Assembly: GCF_009002475.1 (NCBI RefSeq)
Contig: NZ_AP019860.1
Coordinates: 186,001-250,000, forward strand
Length of the DNA: 64,000 bases
Source: Candidatus Uabimicrobium amorphum
GTDB taxonomy: Bacteria > Planctomycetota > Uabimicrobiia > Uabimicrobiales > Uabimicrobiaceae
Direction: 5' to 3'
Shown: positions 41,419-51,292 of the stretch, piece after piece
How positions within the stretch are numbered: position 1 is the stretch's first letter
Layout: each line of letters begins with the position of its first letter
Made by a program: the position numbers and the translations under genes
Notes under the pieces: generated by a model
Seen by the model: the letters and a program-made list of their open reading frames with translations, nothing else
What the model was told of the DNA's origin: nothing
The model's database searches: none

Positions 41419-42213
41419 TTAAATGGTAAATATATGTTGAACGCATGGTTCACAGTACTCCGCACCTCCGACAATCGAGTGTATATTGCTAGAGATCTGT
41501 ACATGAGCCTCGTTGTGTGTGTGCCCAGAGAGTACCGTTAGATATTGTTGTGGGTGTTGGCTCATCACTTCTATTAGCATATCGCCCATTTCTTTGCAGC
41601 AGAAAAACGGAAGCCAGTTATCGTCTGCAATTTCGTTACCGTACAGACATGTTTCTTTAAATGGTGTGACGTGGCTTAGCATCCATATATGGTGGTATTT
41701 CTTAAGGGCTTTTTTGAGAGCTTTTTTTATGTGCACTACAGATCGGTGAGCCAGATATTGCATACGGGAAAGAATTTTTTCTTGATCTAAACCAGCAAAA
41801 TCACGGATGACTAAGAAGTCATTTAATGTGATGTTGGATGCGTAATAGTTTCCCCACCGTCCGTCTCCCCATGAGTCATGCCCAATGAGGGCATGGTTTG
41901 CATTTATTTCAATTACGGGAGATGCGGACAGGTAAGTTAGATATGGATTTTGGCTGACTATGTACATTTCTTCGTATACATCATTTGTCTTGCGTCCGTA
42001 AAAGTCGTGGTTACCTAGTACGAAGTAAATGGGTTTTTGTAAAGTCATCGCCAGTTTTATCAGATATTGTGAAACGTTTGCGCCATGCGCTATGTCCCCG
42101 GTAATCCATAGCATGTCGTATTCGCATTGTTGGAGAATTTCTAAAAAATTGTGAAAAGCGTCGTCTTCTAGAAATTCAAGATGGATATCTGTCAACCACA
42201 ATGCTTGGATCAT
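41419..42213 (-). CDS. calcineurin-like metallophosphoesterase
   Basis: 264 residues. Motifs: WLTDIHLEF (D-x-H), WITGDIAHG (GD), FVLGNHDFYG (GNHD), MLSHVTPF (H) and LSGHTHNEAHV (GHxH), so both metal sites are complete. It lies at the end of a long operon, its ATG directly following the TAA of the GH13 gene (TAAATG). The substrate is unknown; a role with the sugar-acting neighbour, or an LpxH-like one in this lipid A operon, is possible but not supported by LpxH signatures. Confidence 0.88.
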   Translation of the reverse strand: MIQALWLTDIHLEFLEDDAFHNFLEILQQCEYDMLWITGDIAHGANVSQYLIKLAMTLQKPIYFVLGNHDFYGRKTNDVYEEMYIVSQNPYLTYLSASPVIEINANHALIGHDSWGDGRWGNYYASNITLNDFLVIRDFAGLDQEKILSRMQYLAHRSVVHIKKALKKALKKYHHIWMLSHVTPFKETCLYGNEIADDNWLPFFCCKEMGDMLIEVMSQHPQQYLTVLSGHTHNEAHVQISSNIHSIVGGAEYCEPCVQHIFTI

Positions 42214-44655
42214 TTATTCACCTTCCTTCAAGCAAAAGATACGGAATTCATTTTGTTTTACATCTACGAATGTCCAACTTTCAGGATCGAGTTGTAAATT
42301 TTCGCATTTTTGCTTTGTGGTGATTTCTGGAACATCTTGACAATCTTTAGATAGAGCTTCGTTTTGTGGTACGACTAGTTGGGCTTCTATATGATATGAC
42401 TCTATGGATGGTATTTGAATATCAACTTTTTTCGGAGTGGCTTTGGTATTGTCATCAATAAATTCATTGCAAACCACTAAGTAGCCTTGTTGAGAATTAT
42501 CGTCATCAAAAACAGTCCATGCACTTATCGCATTGTTGGATTCTTCTGCGGCAGGTTCACTCAGAATAAGTTGTGCTTGTCCATAGCGTAGAACTTTGTC
42601 GTTGAGTGAGTATCTGTAAAGTGCCGAGAAGGCGTTGAAAAACTCGTTATTTGTCGCACGATTTAGAGGTACTGTATTCAAAAATACTTGTGCAAATTCC
42701 TTATTGGGAGTAAGGGTATCATTTCCATCCAGGTATACGGTGGAACGCTGTGCCCATTTTCCTCCGGGTAAGAAAATGCATTTTACCCATTTGAGTAGAG
42801 CACGTTCAGCGGTAAACTCACTCAAAGCGCGCACGATGTCTGGATGGCTGCGGTCATGATTGTCTAGAATGTGTGTTAGGGTAAAACATTGCTCGTCATA
42901 TTTTTTGTTGAATTCCGTTAGTTGTTGGTTGGTTTCTTTGATGACTGTTTCGACATTATGACGATACTCGCCAACTATATCTAGTGAAATGGCCGTGCCT
43001 ATTTTATTTTCCGCGTATTCGTGGTATAGATGTGGATAGTTGTCATCTCCCCAGCCCATGTATTCTGCCAGAAATGCAAATGTTGGTTGTTGCTTGTGGA
43101 TTTTTTTTGCTAGTTCGGCAAACACTAGAAGAGGTGCACGGTAGCTAATAAAGTTTCCTTTTTCGTTAACCGAGACAGGGTAGTCGGCGCTGTGATCTAC
43201 ATGATCAAGTCGAAACCCGTCGGGACGAAAACGTTCATAGATTTCATAACAGTAGGCAATATATTTTTTGATGATATGATAATTGAGATTATTTTGCGCG
43301 TCATGCTTACATGGGGCGGCAAAATGCCATGGAGCAATGATGTCCATATCTCCGGAAAAAGCGGTCACAAAGTTACCTTTGTAGTTATAATGATCACAAA
43401 CGGGGTAGTTGTCTGTTGACATACGACGAAAAATGGGATATCCACAGCTGTTCCAGCAACCACCACTAATGGGCCATAAATTTTCTGCGATACATTTATC
43501 TATAAGCATCTTGTGCTTTTGATCATCTAACTCACGCTCATTGTCGATAAGTCCAACGTTTTCATATATTAAGCTCTGTACTTTTTGCTGTATATCACTT
43601 TGTGCAGCGTCCAAAAATTGTTGTGTACTGAAATGGGCGCGTTCTTTATCGAGCAAATAGTCTATTTCGATAAGTTGGGCGTATAATTGACAAAAATTTT
43701 CGTGAGTGATTTCTTGGCGAAATGCATACTTGTCTGCGAGAGTTTGCATATCAACGCTTTGAATATCTTTTAACAAATACTCTTTGAGTTTTGCTGGCGA
43801 GACTCCTTTGTCCCCGCCCTCTACAAATTTTTGGTCGCGTAAAAGTTGTATGCGTCGGCTGTTGTATTCTGTTCGTAGAGCATTGAGAACTTGTTTCTCT
43901 ACGTCGTCTTCTTCAAAAAGAGGCAAACCACAGATATCATTGATCATCATGGGCGCAAATCCTTGAAGTTGCATACGATCAGTAATTTCATACACTTTTT
44001 GTGTGAGCTGTTCCGCTAATGGTTGTAGGTCGCTCCACAAAAAACATTCCGGATGAGTAAAAACCGTTTTGCTAAAGCGACCGGCTTGGGGAAGTAAGTC
44101 TATCACCACGGGATGGCCAATTTTCTGACTTAGTTCAATAAAAAAGCGCAATTGCGTTTCGCCGTCCCAGTTTAGGTTGTTTTTTAAGTCACTATCTTCT
44201 ACTTCAATTTCTGTGGATATAGGACAATACACAGATGAAAAGGCCATGTCTCTTCTGTAAGGAGGTAGTAAATAAAAGGTGGTGGCGGGCAATTTTAATT
44301 CTTTGTTTCCTTTGGGGGTGGTGATGATTTTTAGTAAATAATTGCGGAAGAAGCCGCTATCTGAGTCTTTAAAACCAGATAAACATAGCGTTTGTATCTT
44401 GTGTTGTTCTTGGTGTAGCCACGAACTTGTTGTGTAACCTAAGTCTTGTAGTGGATGTTGGTATTCTTTTTGCAAAAGTGTATCGAGGGCGACAAAAATG
44501 TCTGTATCTGATAATTCCTCCTTAGCAACCGCTAAGGGAATCGGCACGTAACCATACTTTTCGACGATTTTTTTTATGCGGTGATCACTAATATCAGAAG
44601 GAAAATTTTGACAATAATGCGCCTTTAAATTTTGATATTGTTTTGTATTTTTCAT
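42214..44655 (-). CDS. GH13-superfamily alpha-amylase-like protein
   Basis: 813 residues, no signal peptide, so cytosolic. GH13 conserved regions are visible: DGFRLDHVDH (nucleophile Asp, about 480), AFLAEYMGWG (acid/base Glu, about 528) and HILDNHDRSHP (about 597). A first region, VVIDLLPQAGRF, replaces the usual DxxxNH. The N-terminal 300 residues and the C-terminal beta domain are not standard amylase parts. It may hydrolyse or transfer alpha-glucans or an alpha-linked sugar; the subfamily is unclear. It is fifth in the bamA-lpxC operon, 22 bp after a phosphoesterase gene. Confidence 0.82.
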   Translation of the reverse strand: MKNTKQYQNLKAHYCQNFPSDISDHRIKKIVEKYGYVPIPLAVAKEELSDTDIFVALDTLLQKEYQHPLQDLGYTTSSWLHQEQHKIQTLCLSGFKDSDSGFFRNYLLKIITTPKGNKELKLPATTFYLLPPYRRDMAFSSVYCPISTEIEVEDSDLKNNLNWDGETQLRFFIELSQKIGHPVVIDLLPQAGRFSKTVFTHPECFLWSDLQPLAEQLTQKVYEITDRMQLQGFAPMMINDICGLPLFEEDDVEKQVLNALRTEYNSRRIQLLRDQKFVEGGDKGVSPAKLKEYLLKDIQSVDMQTLADKYAFRQEITHENFCQLYAQLIEIDYLLDKERAHFSTQQFLDAAQSDIQQKVQSLIYENVGLIDNERELDDQKHKMLIDKCIAENLWPISGGCWNSCGYPIFRRMSTDNYPVCDHYNYKGNFVTAFSGDMDIIAPWHFAAPCKHDAQNNLNYHIIKKYIAYCYEIYERFRPDGFRLDHVDHSADYPVSVNEKGNFISYRAPLLVFAELAKKIHKQQPTFAFLAEYMGWGDDNYPHLYHEYAENKIGTAISLDIVGEYRHNVETVIKETNQQLTEFNKKYDEQCFTLTHILDNHDRSHPDIVRALSEFTAERALLKWVKCIFLPGGKWAQRSTVYLDGNDTLTPNKEFAQVFLNTVPLNRATNNEFFNAFSALYRYSLNDKVLRYGQAQLILSEPAAEESNNAISAWTVFDDDNSQQGYLVVCNEFIDDNTKATPKKVDIQIPSIESYHIEAQLVVPQNEALSKDCQDVPEITTKQKCENLQLDPESWTFVDVKQNEFRIFCLKEGE

Positions 44656-44677
44656 TGTAGTAGTCCATCTGGGAAAA

Positions 44678-45913
44678 TTAACGAATATTGTGGATACAAG
44701 ATTGCAATTGTTCTATGGATTTTATCTTGTTTGGATGACATAAAAGATAACAGCCTAGGTTATGGCAGCTATCAATGATAATTTGTTGTTCTGTTGTTTG
44801 TAAGAAACCTTTACGGCAAAATTCGTGACCTATTACCGAGAAGTCGCTGCCACATTTTCGTAAAAACTCTTGAACTGTTTCGTGCGAATGATCTCGGCCA
44901 GAAACTAGAAAGTCGATTGTTTTTTTTGGGCGCAATGTAGATATTTTTTTTAGGCGTTCGAAATCGAAATTCTTGATATTACGACTATTCGGGTTAGAGT
45001 GTGTCAAAATCAGAGGGCCACACTTGATTGCCGCTGCCATCCATGAAATGATTTCTTTATATATTTTTACAATATCATCGCTTGGTTCACCGAAAATGAG
45101 TTCTAGTCCTCGAAAAAAGTAGTCGTCTAATTTACGATTGCTTCTCATGGATGAACGGTTTAACAAGAAATTCAAATCATGATTGCCCAAAATAATGTGC
45201 ACTTGATTGGGAAAAGTGATGAGCAATTCAAAAAAATCAATAATTTCTAAAAAGGATACATCGCGATAATCTATGAGAAAACTACGCGAATGTAAAATTT
45301 CTTGAAAAATTAAGTGACGATTACGATGCTTGTGTAGTTTGGCCTTCGACTTTATGATATCAAAGTTTTTGCGGTTTCCATGTAAATCGCCTGTGATAAA
45401 AAGTTCTGCATCTTTGGGTAACTCAAACAAAAATCCTTGTCGATATTTACTATCTTGTAGTACGACAAGCGCCGTATTTAAAATTTCCAAAACTTGTTTT
45501 TTATCTCTGCGTGGTTGCGGCTCGATGGATTCTAACATCATTTTGAGGTCGGAGCTTTTTGCTGGTTTTAATTGCGAGAGGATATCTAGCATTGAAAAGT
45601 AATGTACGGGGTGCTTAACTAAAAGCTCTTTTGCTTTTTTATATTCTCCAGAGCACAAAGCTGTTTGTACAAGACTTGTTGCAGCAGGTACAATCCATTG
45701 TCTTGTATTTTCGAACGTTTCTGCGATATTTATGGCGGAAAGGTGATCACCTTCTTTGAGTTTTTTGCGGTAAACGCGTACCCAAACATCCCTAAGTCCT
45801 GGGATGTTGGGGATATGCTTTATGTACAGATTTTTTGCTTTGTCGTATTTTTGCTCGATTAAATATTTACGCAGTTTAGCGGCTACTTTTTTGGCAAAAA
45901 CGCTTTTCAACAT
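44678..45913 (-). CDS. metallophosphoesterase with helical N-terminal domain
   Basis: 411 residues from ATG 45913, one base after the hpt stop, with GAAAAAGGTC as ribosome site. An in-frame start at 45961 would lie inside hpt. Residues 1-160 are helical, with TPR-like pairs (YDKAKNLYIKHIPNIPGL; EYKKAKELLVKHPVHY). The phosphoesterase core shows LFITGDLHGNRKNFDII, HIILGNHDLNFL, LILTHSNPN and a late SVIGHEFC. This GDLHGN type is close to bacterial PP2A-like and ApaH-like enzymes. Substrate unknown. Translationally coupled to hpt. Confidence 0.82.
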   Translation of the reverse strand: MLKSVFAKKVAAKLRKYLIEQKYDKAKNLYIKHIPNIPGLRDVWVRVYRKKLKEGDHLSAINIAETFENTRQWIVPAATSLVQTALCSGEYKKAKELLVKHPVHYFSMLDILSQLKPAKSSDLKMMLESIEPQPRRDKKQVLEILNTALVVLQDSKYRQGFLFELPKDAELFITGDLHGNRKNFDIIKSKAKLHKHRNRHLIFQEILHSRSFLIDYRDVSFLEIIDFFELLITFPNQVHIILGNHDLNFLLNRSSMRSNRKLDDYFFRGLELIFGEPSDDIVKIYKEIISWMAAAIKCGPLILTHSNPNSRNIKNFDFERLKKISTLRPKKTIDFLVSGRDHSHETVQEFLRKCGSDFSVIGHEFCRKGFLQTTEQQIIIDSCHNLGCYLLCHPNKIKSIEQLQSCIHNIR

Positions 45914-45914
45914 T

Positions 45915-46484
45915 TTATTGACCTTTTTCGAGTAGCAATGCATCCTTGTCGAGTGATTCACCTTCTTCTAATAGTACACCTAGGAATGGAAGATCGCGAT
46001 ATAAACCGCCATAGTCTAATCCATAGCCAACGACAAATAACGAAGGAATAGAAAATCCTGTGTAATCTACTTGCAAATCGTGTTTTAGAGCATCTTTTTT
46101 TAATAATAGACTACAAACTTTGAGTGTTTTTGGAGACATTTTTTGCAAGTATTCTTTTAAAAATACAACTGTGTTTCCCGTATCAACAATATCTTCTACT
46201 AAGATAATATTTCGCCCTTCAATTTTTTTAGGGTCAATATCCAATACCATTTTTACGTTACCTGAGGAAACTTTGCCATCTCCATAGGAAGAAACTTTTA
46301 CAAATTCACATTGGAGAGGGAGATCTATCGCTCTTGCTAAATCAGCGGCAAATATAAAGGCGCCACTCAGTACTGTGAGAATGGTTATCTCTTCGTCTTG
46401 GTAGTGGTTGTTAATTTCTTCTGCTAATTCTTGGATACGTTCTTCTAATTCTTCGCAAGAGAGAATCTCTTCTATATTTGACAT
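45915..46484 (-). CDS. hpt: hypoxanthine phosphoribosyltransferase
   Basis: 189 residues, cytosolic. The PRPP motif is IILVEDIVDTGNTVVFL, the flexible loop has KVSSYGDGKVSSG, and the purine pocket has FVVGYGLDYGGLYRDLPFLGV. It salvages hypoxanthine and guanine to IMP and GMP using PRPP. A ribosome site AAAGGTCAG precedes the ATG. It sits 15 bp after lpxC in the bamA operon. The prs gene for its substrate PRPP is 8 kb away. Confidence 0.95.
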   Translation of the reverse strand: MSNIEEILSCEELEERIQELAEEINNHYQDEEITILTVLSGAFIFAADLARAIDLPLQCEFVKVSSYGDGKVSSGNVKMVLDIDPKKIEGRNIILVEDIVDTGNTVVFLKEYLQKMSPKTLKVCSLLLKKDALKHDLQVDYTGFSIPSLFVVGYGLDYGGLYRDLPFLGVLLEEGESLDKDALLLEKGQ

Positions 46485-46499
46485 TTTCTGACCTTTACT

Positions 46500-47321
46500 C
46501 TAAGATTGGCACGCCTGAATTTTTTCGACTAATAATGCATTTAAATTATGTCCAGAGCGGTGAGCGTACAACTTACCTTCTAAGCGTGCTCCTAGTAGGA
46601 AAAAATCTCCTACAATATCTAAAATTTTATGACGGGTGAATTCATCGGCAAAACGCAATTCATTATCGATAATGCTACCATCATCATCTATTACCAAGGT
46701 GTTTTTGACGGTGGCTCCCTTGCCTAAACCAAACTTTTGCAATGCCTCAACTTCTTTTTTTAGTACAAATGTTCTTGCCGGGGCAATTTCTTTGATAAAA
46801 CTATCCTTGGTTATTTCCAAGGAGAACACTTGTTTGGGAAAAAAGTCTAGGTCATGGTCAAGAGTGTATTCTATATGAAACCCTGTGTCAGGCATCGCTT
46901 TGATGCTTGCTTTGTCACGATCTACTTGAAGTTCCGAATCTATTTTGATGGTCTTACCGGTACCTTGTTCTTCTATGCCAGCATCCATAAGAGCCTGGCA
47001 AAAAGGTAAGGCACTGCCATCTGCACCAGGCAATTCGGGTCCACTGATTTCAACAAGTAGGTTATCGATACCTAGGCCATAACATGCTGCCAGAAAATGT
47101 TCTGGTGTTTGTATTTCAACACCGTCATTTACCAGTGCTGTACGGCGTTGACGATAATCGATGTAATCAATACTCGCGGGAACTTTTGGCCGCGATTCAA
47201 TATCTGTACGTACAAATACGACACCATGACCGGTATCAGCAGGATGAATATTGAGTTTTACGTTTTCTCCTGTGTGTAAACCAATACCTTCAAAATGTGC
47301 AATGTTAGATATAGTTGCCAT
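46500..47321 (-). CDS. lpxC: UDP-3-O-acyl-N-acetylglucosamine deacetylase
   Basis: 273 residues. Family motifs: FEGIGLHTGENVKLNIHPA at the start, TPEHFLAACYGLGIDNLLVE with the zinc His, SGPELPGADGSALPF, and FTRHKILDIVGDFFLLG carrying the second zinc His and Asp, then the late HRSGHNLN catalytic His. It performs the committed step of lipid A synthesis. Compared with E. coli LpxC (305 residues) the C-terminus is short. Placed 11 bp after bamA, so outer-membrane protein and lipid assembly are co-expressed. Confidence 0.95.
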   Translation of the reverse strand: MATISNIAHFEGIGLHTGENVKLNIHPADTGHGVVFVRTDIESRPKVPASIDYIDYRQRRTALVNDGVEIQTPEHFLAACYGLGIDNLLVEISGPELPGADGSALPFCQALMDAGIEEQGTGKTIKIDSELQVDRDKASIKAMPDTGFHIEYTLDHDLDFFPKQVFSLEITKDSFIKEIAPARTFVLKKEVEALQKFGLGKGATVKNTLVIDDDGSIIDNELRFADEFTRHKILDIVGDFFLLGARLEGKLYAHRSGHNLNALLVEKIQACQS

Positions 47322-47332
47322 ATTTCTTTCCG

Positions 47333-49648
47333 TTAAAAAGGCTTACCAAATGAAAAACTAAAAATTTGTTCGTCATCAGTATCTTCAGCTATGATGGGGA
47401 TACCAAAGTCTAATGCAAATGGACGTGGTCCAAGTGCAGGTACTTTGATTCTAAAACCAAAACCAATAGATAATCTAAATTCGTCGAATATAACATCGAC
47501 ATCACCAACTTCAGGAGCAACACTTCCGAAGTCGGAGAACAATACCATACGGAATGTATTTTGGAATATAGGTATCGAATATTCGATGGTATTGACAAAT
47601 AGAAGCTCTCCTCCTAAAGGGTCTTCTAAAAATTCTTGGTCAAGAGGACCTACCGTTCTAAATTCAAAACCTCTAATCGAACTAGCGCCACCGGCAAAAA
47701 ATCGTTCAAATATCGGGACGCGATCGGTGTCAAGGTGTGGTAATGCAAACCCCATACGACTCCCGAGGCTCAAAATATGTTTAAATCCATCGTCATTGGT
47801 GTAAATTGTTTGAAACCATGCCAGACGAAGGTTAACTTTGGAGAAATCGTGGTCTCCACCCAATGCAGTCCCGGCAATTTCATACGAAACTCCAAAAATG
47901 TACCCGCGTGCGGGAAGAATGAAATCGTCGCGTGTATCTATGGTTAGATCGAAAATGAGACTTGATAGAAGGTTATCTCCTTCCACATCTTCAACATCCA
48001 CGGGGGCATCATCATCAAGGTTGTTGATGTTTACATTTTCTAGACGATAGCTCAAACTTACTCGGGTATCAATGTCCAAGTTACGTCCAAAAGTAATTTT
48101 TCCTCCGAAACGTTCTTCGTCAAAGGATTCGCGTAGTCGTTCATTGGAAAATAGATTGACTCCAAAGATAATATTGTATCCAAGTAACCGCGGTTCTTGA
48201 AAGTCGACATTAAAGCGCAAGATTTCTCCACCAGCTTGCAACCTTACCGATAGGGTTTGGCCAGCTCCTGTGAAACTAACACCACTGAAAAACTCGTCAA
48301 AACTTTTCGGCCATTTTGTGATGTCAAAATTTCGCTTAGTAACAGATACCTCGCCGACGACACCTATGTCTGAGGTAATCCCTGCAGCAAAACGCAAGTT
48401 TCCTGTTCGACCTTCTGTTACGCGAATCGCGATATCTTTCCAATCGGCATCCGGTGTATCTTGTAAGTCCATTTTGATGGTTTCGAAGAAATTCAGTCGA
48501 CGCAGCTTTTGCTGGCTAACTTCTACTTTACCCATGTTGAAGCGTTCCCCGGGATTCACTGTTATATTGTCGCGTATTACGCGGTCTTTGGTGGGGTCGT
48601 TACCGGAAATATCTATTTTTTGTACATAGACTTCGTTGCCTTCGGTAATATCATAGGTAATGTCTACAACACGTGCATTGAGTGTGGGCAATGTGAATCG
48701 CGGTCGGGCTTTGGCGTTCATAAATCCATTTTCGCCATAAATTCTTTCAACACGTGCTTTGTCTTGAAACATGTCTGCTTGTTTAAATGGGTTGTCTTTT
48801 TTGAGCCTTAGACGTGCAAAAAGTTCTTCTTCGGTGAAAGTCGTGTTTCCTACGATTTTGACGGAATTAACTTTATAGAGTGGACCTTCATTTATGCTGA
48901 TATTAATGCGCATTGCTTCGCGAGTTTCAGAGAATATGATATCTCTTAATTCTGCGCGCGCATCTAAGTATCCTTCGGAACGATAAAAGTTACGTATTAA
49001 TATTAGGTCTTCATTTAAAACGGCTTCGTTGTAGATTACGGATGAAATAGCACCAGTTTCCTGTGTTTTAAGTAATTTTATGAGTTTTCCTTTGGCAAAA
49101 TTGTGGTTACCAAAAAAGTTGATTTCTGAAATGTATACTGCTGGACCTTCATCGATGCGAAATTCTACATCAACCCAACCGTTACGCGGTACTAACTTTG
49201 TGGAAATTTCAACAAACAGGAAGCTTTCTTTTTGATAGAATTCTTTGAGTTTTATTTTATCTATCGACAACAAGTATGGAGCCAAATAGCGTTGATTGTC
49301 TATTTCTATGGTATCCAGAATTTGTTGTTTGGTGATATTTTGGTTACCAATAATTCTTACTTTCCCAAGTAGTTGATTTTCGATTACTAGAAACATTACT
49401 TTTAACCCACCACTGGCTTGTTCTAGCTTTACGTCTATATTTGAGAATAGCTTGAGTTTGTGTAGCTTCAAAATATCGTTACGTAATGATTGTGGTGAAT
49501 AGTTTTTCCCTGGTTGTGTTTCTAACTTAGCCTTAATAAAATCTTCGCCAACTGTAATCAATCCCTTTATTTCTACTTCGTTTACCTTATTGCTCTGTGC
49601 AATTAAAAATGCTGAAAATATCCATATGAATAAAAGTAGACGAGCCAT
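47333..49648 (-). CDS. bamA: outer-membrane protein assembly factor BamA
   Basis: 771 residues from ATG 49648 (AGAGGTATAT upstream; a start at 49756 would bury the signal peptide MARLLLFIWIFSAFLIAQ). Five POTRA domains fill residues 20-400 (for example VNEVEIKGLITVGEDFIKAK, LGKVRIIGNQNITKQQILDT). The C-terminal beta-barrel has the loop-6 motif SSIRGFEFRTVGPL and ends in a terminal Phe (FSFGKPF), the usual barrel signature. It folds and inserts outer-membrane proteins. It heads a six-gene operon with lpxC. Confidence 0.96.
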   Translation of the reverse strand: MARLLLFIWIFSAFLIAQSNKVNEVEIKGLITVGEDFIKAKLETQPGKNYSPQSLRNDILKLHKLKLFSNIDVKLEQASGGLKVMFLVIENQLLGKVRIIGNQNITKQQILDTIEIDNQRYLAPYLLSIDKIKLKEFYQKESFLFVEISTKLVPRNGWVDVEFRIDEGPAVYISEINFFGNHNFAKGKLIKLLKTQETGAISSVIYNEAVLNEDLILIRNFYRSEGYLDARAELRDIIFSETREAMRINISINEGPLYKVNSVKIVGNTTFTEEELFARLRLKKDNPFKQADMFQDKARVERIYGENGFMNAKARPRFTLPTLNARVVDITYDITEGNEVYVQKIDISGNDPTKDRVIRDNITVNPGERFNMGKVEVSQQKLRRLNFFETIKMDLQDTPDADWKDIAIRVTEGRTGNLRFAAGITSDIGVVGEVSVTKRNFDITKWPKSFDEFFSGVSFTGAGQTLSVRLQAGGEILRFNVDFQEPRLLGYNIIFGVNLFSNERLRESFDEERFGGKITFGRNLDIDTRVSLSYRLENVNINNLDDDAPVDVEDVEGDNLLSSLIFDLTIDTRDDFILPARGYIFGVSYEIAGTALGGDHDFSKVNLRLAWFQTIYTNDDGFKHILSLGSRMGFALPHLDTDRVPIFERFFAGGASSIRGFEFRTVGPLDQEFLEDPLGGELLFVNTIEYSIPIFQNTFRMVLFSDFGSVAPEVGDVDVIFDEFRLSIGFGFRIKVPALGPRPFALDFGIPIIAEDTDDEQIFSFSFGKPF

Positions 49649-49963
49649 ATATACCTCTTTACTGAAAATTTTATGGCAAATAATTTCGTTATCAACCACT
49701 GTTTGTGATAATAATACTGCCTGTTTTGTGACAAATACTATCCTAGATATTCCCAAATGAAAAATTTATTTTGTAGAATAGAGTCACATTATAGTTATTT
49801 TTGGTAACAAAGTAAACTTATTACCAAGTTAGTCTCTGGAGGATCGTTTTTGTTACATTTTTTTTTGAAAATTTTTTAGGAGAGGTTTTGTATGACTGCA
49901 AAGTAACCAAAAGTTACTTTGCATAAAGGAAGGTTTTGAGGTGAGATTAGTATTTGTATATGT
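49649..49963. other. intergenic region with two hairpins
   Basis: 315 bp between dnaB's end and bamA's start. TTGGTAA/TTACCAA arms lie at 49801-49827. A perfect 11-bp stem TGCAAAGTAAC-CAAAA-GTTACTTTGCA lies at 49897-49923. The second is a candidate end of the dnaB transcript but lacks a T run. No reading frame; the bamA promoter should lie between 49650 and 49800, without clear boxes. Confidence 0.5.
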
Positions 49964-51292
49964 TTATGTCGGTTTTTGATAACTAATGCCCATAAACTTC
50001 ATATACTCCTTGATAAATCTCAGTTTGACACTTCCTGTAGGTCCGGTTCGGTTTTTGGCAACAATCACTTCCGAAATACCTGGTTCTGTGGTTTCTTTGT
50101 TGTAATATTCGTCGCGGTATAGAAAAAGTATACTATCAGCATCTTGTTCTAGAGCTCCCGATTCGCGAAGATCTGACATTCTTGGGCGATGATCATCGCG
50201 TGCGTCTACAGATCTGTTTAACTGAGAAAGTGCTATAATGGGTATATCTAATTCACGAGCAACTTCTTTCAATTTTCGCGAGATGAAGGATATCTCTTGT
50301 TGGCGGTTTTCTTTTTTTTCTTTTGGACCTTCAATTAATTGCAGATAGTCAATTATAATTAACTTAATATCATTTTTGGTTTTAAATCTACGTGCTTTAG
50401 CTTGAATTTCTCGAATAGAAATAGCTGGAGTATCATCTATGAAGATAGGAGCTTGGGCAAATACACTAGCATCAGTTGTTAGTATTTTATACTCTTTCTC
50501 GTCTACACCATAACTCAGTTTGTGGGGGCTAATGCGTGCTCGTGCACAAACCATGTTACGAGCTAATTGATCCTTTGACATCTCAATACTAAAAATTAAA
50601 ACGCCTTCGCTTTGGCGCACTCCAACATTGTCAGCAATATTTAGTGCAAAACTAGTTTTTCCCATACTAGGTCGCGCTGCGAGAATATTGAGTGTTGAAC
50701 CTTTTAAACCTGACAATAAGTTGTCTAAGTCGGGAAAACCCGAAGATAAACCTGGAGAATGATTACTGTTTTCTATATCCGCAAAGATATTGAGTAGTAA
50801 ATTGTATATGTGTTCTGGTTCATTGACCGCTTTTTTTTGCGTTACTTCGTATATTAGCTGTTCGGCGCGGTCTAACAATTCTTCCGTGTCCATATTACCA
50901 CTACGTGTCAATGTACCTATTTCATCAGCTGCAGCCATCAATTGCCGCAGAATCGACTTATCACGTACAACATGCGCGTAATGTTCGACATTTCCTGCAG
51001 AAGGTACACCTTCAACGAGTGAAAATAAGTATTCACTTCCACCTATTTGATCTAATAAACCCCTGGATCTTAGTTCTTCTTGAAGAACGATGACATCCAA
51101 GGGTTTATTGTTGTCATATAGGTGTGTCATTACTTCGAATATAACTTGGTTGGCGGGCACTAAAAAGCAACTTTTATTGAGAAGTTGAATTACCTCTCCT
51201 GCAATTTCTTCTTCGATCAACATAGAGCCAAGTACGCCAAATTCGGCAGCAATGCTATGAGGTGAATTTGGATCGTTTATTGTTTTATTCAC
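49964..51292 (-). CDS. dnaB: replicative DNA helicase
   Basis: 442 residues from a GTG start that overlaps the rplI stop by 8 bp. N-terminal helical domain (SIAAEFGVLGSMLIEEE), then a RecA-like core with Walker A LAARPSMGKTSFALNIA, Walker B IKLIIIDYLQLIEGP and the DRESGALEQDADSILFLYR segment typical of DnaB. It unwinds DNA at the fork as a hexamer. Normal length, no intein. Confidence 0.97.
   Translation of the reverse strand: MNKTINDPNSPHSIAAEFGVLGSMLIEEEIAGEVIQLLNKSCFLVPANQVIFEVMTHLYDNNKPLDVIVLQEELRSRGLLDQIGGSEYLFSLVEGVPSAGNVEHYAHVVRDKSILRQLMAAADEIGTLTRSGNMDTEELLDRAEQLIYEVTQKKAVNEPEHIYNLLLNIFADIENSNHSPGLSSGFPDLDNLLSGLKGSTLNILAARPSMGKTSFALNIADNVGVRQSEGVLIFSIEMSKDQLARNMVCARARISPHKLSYGVDEKEYKILTTDASVFAQAPIFIDDTPAISIREIQAKARRFKTKNDIKLIIIDYLQLIEGPKEKKENRQQEISFISRKLKEVARELDIPIIALSQLNRSVDARDDHRPRMSDLRESGALEQDADSILFLYRDEYYNKETTEPGISEVIVAKNRTGPTGSVKLRFIKEYMKFMGISYQKPT

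Noticed and set aside
40781..41429. Several overlapping plus-strand open frames of 60-93 codons in the minisatellite
   Set aside because: They exist only because the 17-bp units contain no stop codon in these frames; no ribosome site, the products are pure repeat translations, and all three frames are similarly open.
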